Shown: piece by piece, positions 55,915 through 64,000 of the stretch
Numbering within the stretch: position 1 is the first letter of the stretch
Layout: each line of letters starts with the position of its first letter
Source: Macrotrachela quadricornifera
Taxonomy: Eukaryota; Rotifera; Eurotatoria; Philodinida; Philodinidae
Assembly: GCA_022393335.1 (NCBI GenBank)
Contig: JAJEKB010000936.1
Coordinates: forward strand, 1-64,000
Direction: 5' to 3'
DNA: 64,000 nucleotides
Translations under genes and position numbers: made by a program
Notes under the pieces: generated by a model
What the model was told of the DNA's origin: nothing
Seen by the model: the letters and a program-made list of their open reading frames with translations, nothing else
Databases searched by the model: none

Positions 55915-56512
55915 ATGGGTGATAGTTGGTATAGTAAAACTAATGAAACTATTATTCCGGGTAATCCCGATCGTATTAGAACTTCATGGGATCCATTACA
56001 ATACTTAAATTTGGCCAAATACCTTAAAGTATTTAATGAATATCCACGTGATTTTAATCCACGAGTACATGGTCCTTATTGTCCATGGCGTTATTATGGA
56101 AAACGTTAGTCAAAAACCTTATATATAATCTTCTTGTTTACTATTATATAATTTATTTAAAGGTGATCTTCATTTTGGTGATGTTAAAGTAGCTGATATT
56201 CCAGCATGGATTGCTCGACGAGATAAAACTCCAATGGGAATTTATCAAGGTGGTGTTCGAAGTATGTTTATTATAACAAAATTAATTCTTAATAATAAAG
56301 ATTTTCTTTGTTTTAGCTTTTTGGAAATTTTATCGTGCTTATTTAGATAATAAAAAACCCAATCTTATTTGGTATACACAAATATTTGTTGTCGCTTCAT
56401 TGATTAATTTTATATTTTACGCCATACCTGATAGAAGTTAGTAATCGTATTAAAATATTTATTTTTATCATTTCTATTTTTAGAACATTACAAATGGGCA
56501 AAATATCATTGA
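55915..56512 (+). CDS. ATP5MF: Mitochondrial ATP synthase subunit f
   Basis: Small membrane subunit of the peripheral stalk/dimer region of mitochondrial F1Fo ATP synthase. Exons 55915-56104, 56163-56261, 56317-56436 and 56484-56512; 145 aa. The diagnostic block begins DFNPRVHGPYCPWRYYGK, then DVKVADIPAWIARRDKTPMG, a basic WKFYRAYLDNKKPNL segment, one membrane span (about 112-133, FVVASLINFIFYAIP) and the family ending KWAKYH (human RKYH, insect YKYH). It is longer at the N-terminus than human (94 aa) and insect (about 107 aa) proteins; the extra 40 or so residues contain no obvious targeting helix. A likely trans-splice acceptor lies 15 bases before the ATG. Confidence 0.92.
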
Positions 56513-57581
56513 TGATGTATTCAATTAAAACGATTACTATTATTACTCCTTTATTATCAGTCCTATCGTAGTTTTTGAACGTGTGTTTTTCAGTTTTTTG
56601 GAATAAAAAGTATAGACAGATACATATTGTTTTCCTTTATAATTTACCAGTAGAACATTTTGTCATATACGATGTTAATCAAAAACTATTTTAACAATCA
56701 ATAGCATTTGATAAAATATAATTTATTGAAACAGATTCTGTACCATTAATTTTAGGCTTATAAGTTTCGTCTTTATGTTTTAAAATTGGCTATAACAAAC
56801 CAATTCATATCAATTTAAGGTCCCCATTATAAATATTAGATAAAATTTTTTGAAAAAATTAACGTTGAAATCTATTTCAGATTTTTATTGGGTATGTGTG
56901 AAAATAATTTTTTTCGGATCGAATATACGAACATGAATGACATGAAAAATTACAGTTTCTCAGGGAAACTTCTACCTTTATATTTTATGGTAATCAATAC
57001 ATGATTTTATTGCGAAGTCTAATGTTAAAAATTATCGCCATGGGATATATAAATTATTCAAATAACAGAATATTTTCTAATCATTGCTGATAGATTATAA
57101 TTCATTTTAATTATATATAAAAATGTGTACAACTCACTAAATGCACTCATGACATTTGATTAAATCCTATATAATTCAGTATCGGTTCATTCAAGTCTAA
57201 CGTTATTATAGCTATATATATATATGTATCTATATATAATGGATGTAATCTATTGTATAAATCAGTAAGTATTAAGAATCTTATGCAGATTTCTTTTGCT
57301 TACTCAAAAAAAAAAAAATAAAAGTTTTCTATTCAATATAATCTTAGCTTTAAGTGATATTTGTTTTATTTACGAGAAGAATTTCTGATGAAATAAAAAA
57401 TAAATGCGCGATAGTATTATACATGACAACTGAATGAAATAATGTATTGGTTCTATAGAGTTTTTATTCAATTTTTTCTTTTATCAAATATTTTATGTCA
57501 TATTGATGAGGTAGATTCGATGTTATATGTATTTATTATTATTTAGTATTATTATAGAATTATATACAAAAACAAAATGAT
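56513..57581. other. Non-coding stretch
   Basis: No coding exon recognised. AATAAA at about 56600 may end the subunit f transcript. An ATTATAG acceptor-like site at about 57551-57557 precedes the next small gene. Confidence 0.4.
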
Positions 57582-57836
57582 ATGCTTCGAGAATTTTTTT
57601 TTATATGTGTTGTATTCATTCTAATCGGTTTTGTTATTGGACCGATTTTATTAATTATGATTCTTCCATTTATTGTTGATTCAATTAATAATAATGAATT
57701 AGTAAATTCACATGATGAAAATCAAGTAGAAGAACAAAAATTAAAAAATGAAACAGATAATTCAACATCAATAACAGATGATGAAGAGGATGATGATAAT
57801 AATGAACAAGATATAGAAGAGACATCTTCATTTTAA
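57582..57836 (+). CDS. Small single-span membrane protein with acidic tail, 84 aa
   Basis: One exon. Residues 4-33 form a hydrophobic span (ICVVFILIGFVIGPILLIMI and onward), and the remaining 50 residues are acidic and polar (EEDDDNNEQDIEETSSF end). Codon use resembles the confirmed genes. No family recognised. The Glu/Asp-rich cytosolic or lumenal tail and lack of any other motif leave its role open; it could also be a lineage-specific micropeptide. Its start is the first ATG after an acceptor-like ATTATAG. Confidence 0.5.
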   Translation: MLREFFFICVVFILIGFVIGPILLIMILPFIVDSINNNELVNSHDENQVEEQKLKNETDNSTSITDDEEDDDNNEQDIEETSSF

Positions 57837-60414
57837 GAGAACTCCCTTGAGACCATCAAGAAATGAAAGTAATCAACAAAATTTAAATTTTTGATTTAAT
57901 ACTTTCATCTTATTCAACATCATCGAAATCTCTAAATCCAAATTTTTCGCGTATTTGAATGAGTGACTGAAAAAATAGGTCAACTTTACTGTCAAGTACT
58001 TTACGAGGATATTTAGAGTATATGATCATAAATCATCTCTATAAAGTCGCTTTGTCTTATAATGATAAAAAAATGAATACAACTTTTTTGTGTAATATAG
58101 TAAATGATAGAGCCTCGAATATTTTGACCAGTTCTTCGATTTCTTAATGGTCTCATGGATTCTCTCTTAAAAGGAAATATATAAACTTGAAACAAATTCT
58201 AAAAAAATCTCAGTTTTAGTCATACACTTAATATTAGTATTGAAATTATATCATCAATTCATAAAAAAGTTCTACATTCAATGTAAATTATTGAGTTAAA
58301 ATTTTAATATTAAACAACGAAATTTCTTCTGTATTAAATATAATTATCTTAGTAAAGAAACTCTTCTACTAATTTAAAAACTTTGTTCATGTCAAAGCAT
58401 AATTAAAATATAAATAAGATAATTATATATAAAAATTTAATCTTTAGAAAAAGAACGTCTTTTTTTTTTCTTCTAATTTACTATTAAATTGCGTGTGAAT
58501 AAACATTTTTATTAATTCATATTCATTTTTAAATAAATACATAAACATATGTTTAATAACTAATTATCTTTTGATTTTGAAAAGAACTTTTAGTCAAATA
58601 TCTAACATGCACGACATTATTTCCGATTGGAATCGCGAAAGTTAATTATATTTATTCTATATACATGAAATCTTTTATCCCCAAAATATAAAACATCTTA
58701 GGTTTTGATTATACAAATGTTGATAAAATGAAATAAGTATCTTTTATATGTTAACATAAATATATATATAACACACGAGAAGGTAAAAATTATTTAAAAT
58801 TGATGCTTTTAGATGTGCAAATATACTTATTTATTCTCACTAATATATTTTCTAGAGAGAAAAAAAAATATGATTTTTTTTTTCTTCGTCGTTTTTTTTT
58901 ATATATGTTATAAAACATTAAATTATTCACAACAATATTTGTCCTTCAATTAAATTATCTCGATACTAGAATGAACAGACAACGATAAACTAAAAAAACA
59001 AAAAACGTGACAAGAATAGTATCAATTATTTTATAATATAAAATATAATGAACAAATAAAATTAAACTCAATAGAAAATAAATTGTTTATCTTTCATGTT
59101 CAAATAATATTAAATCCATATATAATATAGATAGAGAAAGAAAAATTATTCATGCGTAATTAATCATTTAATAAATGATTATTTATTACATATTGAACTA
59201 TTAATAAAAAAATAGAAAAGAAAAAAACAAACGATTACTCGAAGAAAATCCGGTTTTGCTCATATAACTAAATATTTTTTTTTTGGTTTTTTTGTCTTCT
59301 TTATTTTATTTGCTCATGTCTTTAATAAGAAAATACCGACATTATTGTCCTTCTTTTTTTTAAAGTAACTAAGAGAAAAATAGAAATGAGAGATGAAAAT
59401 GTTGTATTTTAATGAAAGATGTGTAGAAAAACTAGGAGAATATCATTAAAAATAAACTTTTTTTTTTCTCTCTATAATTAGTAAATAGATAGTCATCTTA
59501 CTTATTTGTCACTCAACTCGAACTATATCATAGTAAAAAAGAGATTAAACAAATAGATTCGATTAGAATATTGAAAGAGAACGAGAAAGAACAAAAAAAG
59601 AAAAGGATTATAGTAAGAATAGAATTTGTAGATTAGTTTTTTAATATTTCTATAGATTGTTTTTAGTTAAATGTTTCTTTATTTTTTCTTTTTCTTTTGT
59701 TCTTATGTTTAAGTTAGAAACTCGAGAAAATTGTCTAATTGCTTTTATCATTATGTATTAAGTTTGTTTGTTATTAAGAAAAAAAAGAATCCCACATGAT
59801 TTGACTAGAATTATCTTTTCATCTTCATCATCAAGCAAATTAAATTATTTGAAAAAAAAAGAAGATCTTTTTTCTTTTGCTCTATTTCTTCTATTTTGTT
59901 GTTAAATATTTTCTTTTTTTGAAGAAATTTGATAACTATAATAGTGAAACAAGTGTTTCCTAGATTAACAGGTACGAATAAAAATCAAGAGTTCAGGTAA
60001 TAATATTTCTATATAAAAAAAAAAAAAGAAAAAGAAAAAAAGATGACACGAAATTGAACGTGCCAATTGTAATAATCCAATGCATGTCATAAAAACGAGA
60101 ATTATGACAGACAAAAAAAAAATATGGTGCATAGCAAGTAGATAGACCGAAACAAAACGGAAGAAAAGAAAAGAAGAAAAAAAAGATTTTTCTCCTCTTT
60201 GACAGCTGGTTTTTTTTTCTTGCGCTGTTGTCTTCTATCTATGTCTATTTAAATATGTTTCGTCTAATTATCGTGAGCGTCTTTCTTTAAAATGTAAGTC
60301 CAATTTGATTGAACACGCACATCTTATTAATATGTGTATTTATTCTTGATACACTCATTAAATATAATTCTGTATCGTATGTAACTAAACTAAAAATTCA
60401 GATCATTTATTTCA
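57837..60414. other. Non-coding stretch upstream of the Ras-like gene
   Basis: No coding exon recognised. Many A-rich and T-rich runs. An acceptor-like AAAATTCAG at 60393-60401 lies 13 bases before the Ras-like start. Confidence 0.4.
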
Positions 60415-61406
60415 ATGACATCGGATCTATCTGATGAATTAGGATCATTAAAACTTAGTAATAATCGAGTACGTATATCATCGAATTCTACTTCTCGTCG
60501 TAACTATGGACCGGGTCAAAATCAACGTCATAATTTACAATCGAAACGAGCAGCAACAATTGATCATGACAATCATGACGAAAAACTTCGTATTGTTGTA
60601 CTTGGCGCTACAAAAGTTGGTTAGTACTTCATTAAATTTATCTTCAAAAAATAAAAAAGAAAAGAGAAAAATAATTACAATTTTAAAGAATAAGAGACTT
60701 GTTTATTTTTTTTAATTAAAATATTCATTCACATGACTGTCGGCAGACAATTAGTTTAAAAGATAAAAAAGAAAAAGAAAAGAAATATTGTTGAAATTAT
60801 TTTGATAATTAATTTCTTTTTTTCCTAGGTAAAACATGTTTATGTCAACAATTTTTACAACAAAAATTTGTAATTGATCATAAAGAAACAGTTGATGAAA
60901 TGTATAGTACAGAACTTGCACTTGTTGATCGACATATTATACTTGAAATATTAGATACAGCTGGCATTGATGAATTTCCTGTTATGAGACGTCTTGCTAT
61001 AGCACGTGGTGATGCATTTCTTATTGTCTATGCTGTTGATGATGCATCTTCATTTGATATTGTTCGACAAATGCGTCAACTTGTTCTTGAAATAAAAGGT
61101 GATTTAATAACAAATTCAATTCCAATGGTTATTGTTGGAAATAAATGTGATGTTGATATTAATTTACGTGAAGTAAGTCGAGATTATGCTGAAACTATTG
61201 TACGTGATCAATGGTCAACAAATCTTATTGAAACAACATGTCATGAACGTGAATCTGTAATAAATGCATTTAATCTTCTTTTACATTTAGCTAATATTAA
61301 TATGACACTTAATTCTGATGTAACACGTCGTTCATCCGACCCAAATGTATCTACAGATAAAGAACAACGTACTACAAATAAACGGCAAAGTTGTGCACAA
61401 CAATAA
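60415..61406 (+). CDS. Atypical Ras-like small GTPase (RASD/RASL10-type)
   Basis: Exons 60415-60619 and 60829-61406, 260 aa. A disordered basic N-terminus of about 55 residues precedes the G domain. G1 reads GATKVGKT, G3 DTAGIDEF, G4 NKCD; G5 is weak (ETTCH). The segment FPVMRRLAIARGDAFLIVYA followed by DDASSFDIVRQMRQLVLEIK is closest to RASD1/2 and RASL10 proteins, which share FPxMRRLSI after the DTxG motif. The catalytic Gln61 position is Ile, and the position matching Ras Gly12 is not a standard Gly-Gly-Val, so intrinsic GTPase activity is probably low. The C-terminus ends SCAQQ; the final four residues put a Cys at the CAAX position, but Gln as the third residue makes prenylation doubtful. 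Subfamily assignment is tentative. Confidence 0.82.
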
Positions 61407-63023
61407 TTTATATATAAATAAAATTAATAAATATTTATTAACATTTTGCTTGTTTTTTTTTTCTCTCTCTTTCTCTTATGCAATGAAAACAAAAAACAAA
61501 ATGAAAAAGAAAGAAACAAGAATTATGAATACAAATATGTATATAAAATATCTTATATAAATTACTGTTTTGTTTATTTTTTGTATTTATATAGATATAG
61601 ACTAATTAAAAAAAATATTTTCCTTTTTTTTCACTAAGATTACATGATGATTATTATAAATATTAATCAAATAAAAATATATATATTTATTCATTTTGGA
61701 TTATCTTAATAGAGAAGATTTAGTTTATAATATATAATATGATATATTCATATGAATATAGAAATAAATGAGTTTTTTTAATGAATATAAAATTTATAAT
61801 AATATACTATAAATAATAATTCGCAAAAGATTTATTAGAAAAATAAAAATCTAATGAATCAGAGAATATGTTACCTTACGTATACTGTTACTGTAATAGA
61901 ACCTTTATATATATATATATATTGATTGTTTGAGATATATCACCACTCAATGATCTAAAGGAAATAATCAAGTCTAGAAGTATTCTTTTACTTGTATGAA
62001 CAAAAAAATGTTGTTATATAAAGATTGTCTATCAATGATGATAGTTCTAGTCGGAAATTGATAGAAAACTCAATGTCAAGTAAAAGAGAAAGATCTGATA
62101 GTTATTTTTAAAATAATTTTTTTTTATTATCGTGATATCCAATTGATTATTCAACCAAAACATTCGATTTGTTTTTTGTTTATGAACTTAAATAAAATTT
62201 AATTTATGATATATAAAGGTATTTTATGTTAACAAAGAAAAATCGTGTTTCAATTGTTGTTTACATAATAACTTAGATTTTTTTTTAAAAAGAATATGAA
62301 AATATTCAATGATACATAAATTTGTTCATTTCTGATTAGATTTACTTTTTTAATTTAATTTGATCATTAAATAATATGATTTATATTATATGTTGAATTA
62401 TATTTTTTTTTTTTGTTAATATAAAATCTGATATTTACATATTTACTTAGTGAGTTTTTATTATTACTATTCTTTCTAACTAAAAATAAGACTTGTTCGC
62501 AATAAAGAAAGGACTTTTCAGATATGTAATGAAACAACAATCTTATCAAACTCTAAACTATGTGAAAAAAATGTTAGTTATAATATCGATGATGATAAGA
62601 AAAAGATATCTACTTCTTATGTTTTAATCTTTTATAGATAACTTAAATATCACAATTGTGAGCATATACTACCCATTTTAAAAATTCTTCATTGTGTCAT
62701 ATTATTTTCAGGTGTTGAAATGGTAAAAAAAAAACATCGAAAACGTGCGTATATTCAACAATTATAATGACAAATCTTATGTTATCTGGTTTATTTCTCG
62801 CATTTTTCTATGTTTTTTTCTTCTACGTCGAAAAAAAAAGAAGAGGCGTTAGTATTTTTTTATTGTTGTTTACGTATGTGTATTTCTCTAAAATTATTTA
62901 TGAAGAGAATCATTTTTGTTTCATATATTTACATTTCTCTTCTTTCCCATCTCTTACATCAACATTTTCTAGTCACAATTCTATAAATATTTCTACAATA
63001 TATTATTATTATTGTTATTAATT
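61407..63023. other. Non-coding stretch
   Basis: Very AT-rich. No convincing coding exon. AATAAA occurs soon after the Ras-like stop (about 61419 and 61428). The frame at 62767-63021 is hydrophobic and homopolymeric. An acceptor-like ATTTTCAG at 62704-62711 could belong to a 5' exon of the next gene. Confidence 0.4.
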
Positions 63024-63796
63024 ATGAATCGATTATCACCAGGTAATATCATTATATCTTAAGAAATCTTTTATTTCTTGTAAATATTAATTTATTAAAT
63101 TAAGATTCTGATGACCAAAATAATATAAGACGAAGTTTGAATAAATCATATTCTGATGAAAAATCTGAAGAACATCATGCACTCAATCAACAAGATAGAG
63201 ATAATCGTTCATCGAATCAACGAATTCGTAGTCGTCTTAATCAAAATGAGAAACGTAAATCTTTAGTTCGTTCAGTTGATAATGATGATGATGAAGATGA
63301 TAATAATAATGTTAATTATCGTAGAAATGAAAGAGAAAATCAAAATGAAAATAATAGAAAAAGTGCAAGTTCAAAATATGAACTTACTAAACAAACTGGA
63401 AATGAAAGAGAAAGTCGTATTGAACAAAATCAATTTCGAAATTCAATTAAATCTGATAATCGTCAAGAAGATTATCAACATTATAAAGTTTCTAAATCAA
63501 TACAACCTACATCTAAAATTGATAATACAATTCGTTCTACAAATCCAAATGATTCACGTTCATGTGTAATAGATATTAATATATCAATAAATATTGGTGG
63601 GCGTGTTTCTCATGCATCAGTTGATACAAATAATATTAGAATAAATTCACCACCTATACGTTCAACAGCAACAATTGATAATTTTCATGTGATTGATATA
63701 GATCTACGTTCACCAGAACGTACTGCTCGACTTGCTACAGATGGTTCAATGCGTTTAGCAAATGATTCCAATAAAAATTCAAAAATAAACAATTAA
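63024..63796 (+). CDS. Disordered, Asn/Asp/Ser/Arg-rich protein, 236 aa
   Basis: Exons 63024-63042 (MNRLSP) and 63105-63796, joined in phase 1 at a GT-AG intron. The first two thirds are highly charged and polar (EKSEEHHALNQQDRDNRSSN, then a D/N run) with no predicted fold. A more ordered segment lies near residues 155-215: VIDINISINIGGRVSH, then VIDIDLRSPERTARLA. I recognise no family. The composition is not simple repeat translation throughout, and codon use matches neighbours, so it is probably a real gene of unknown role. Upstream exons are possible. Confidence 0.5.
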
Positions 63797-64000
63797 AGAC
63801 CATATATGTGTGTGTTTGTGTTTTTGTATTCATAATTTTATTTATCGAATAGAGAATAAACATATAAACAAAGAATCACTAATGAAAAAAAAATAAACAG
63901 ACAATAAGAAATCTATTAAAAACAAATTAACATGACTAATCATGAACTATTGATTATTTATTGTATATTATTCATATTATTAAAATTTAATAATACATAT

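Noticed and set aside
62767..63021. 84-aa hydrophobic frame before the last gene
   Set aside because: Aromatic and homopolymer-rich with TAT/TTT runs; looks like translated AT-rich non-coding DNA.

Overview
The window is eukaryotic nuclear DNA from a very AT-rich animal genome. Coding exons are joined by many GT-AG introns, mostly 45-80 bp long with T-rich acceptors ending TTTAG or TTTCAG. Only metazoan families are present: CUX homeobox, PALS1, USP53/54, gliotactin/neuroligin-like, CLC-7, DRG2, ACBD6, stomatin and muscle/cytoplasmic-type actin. The compact introns, the Asn/Ser/Thr-rich disordered tails, the likely spliced-leader acceptors just before many start codons and the near-identical converted actin copies all fit a rotifer, most likely a bdelloid. 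That placement is inference from style, not a database match.

Layout, left to right. 1-2161 (+): CUX-type cut homeobox gene, probably lacking its 5' end. 2162-8799: non-coding, with a 241-bp MITE flanked by TTAA. 8800-11746 (+): PALS1/Stardust polarity scaffold. 15423-18612 (+): USP53/54-like gene without the catalytic Cys half. 20012-20553 (-): small five-exon unknown gene. 23054-25873 (+): stomatin/MEC-2-like gene with four candidate first exons, cut off by a 10-N gap. 25916-26951 (-): actin copy 1, also cut by that gap. 28273-30270 (-): C1orf50 (DUF2452) followed 64 bp later by ACBD6. 34615-36014 (-): rhodopsin-like GPCR. 36015-42492: a long non-coding stretch with a 187-bp tandem duplication. 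42493-45770 (-): gliotactin/neuroligin-like adhesion protein. 46699-47094 (-): unknown ORF. 48014-53420 (-): DRG2 followed 98 bp later by CLC-7. 54014-55296 (+): actin copy 2, divergent from DRG2 and crossed by a second 10-N gap. 55915-56512 (+): ATP synthase subunit f. 57582-57836 (+): small membrane protein. 60415-61406 (+): atypical Ras-like GTPase. 63024-63796 (+): disordered protein.

The genes are mostly unrelated housekeeping, polarity and signalling genes. Functional layout is visible in two close same-strand pairs (C1orf50-ACBD6 and DRG2-CLC-7), where the downstream gene has a splice acceptor directly before its ATG; this suggests polycistronic transcription resolved by spliced-leader trans-splicing. 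The two actins share an SRF-type CArG element inside otherwise different promoters.

Two structural points matter to a reader. The actin copies form a 28-kb-apart inverted pair, nearly identical across exons and intron 1 but different in intron 2 and upstream. Both N gaps sit at the same base of actin intron 3, so the scaffold joins at 25893 and 55061 need checking. All exon joins were worked out by hand from splice signals and reading phase; spans are firm where the family match is strong.
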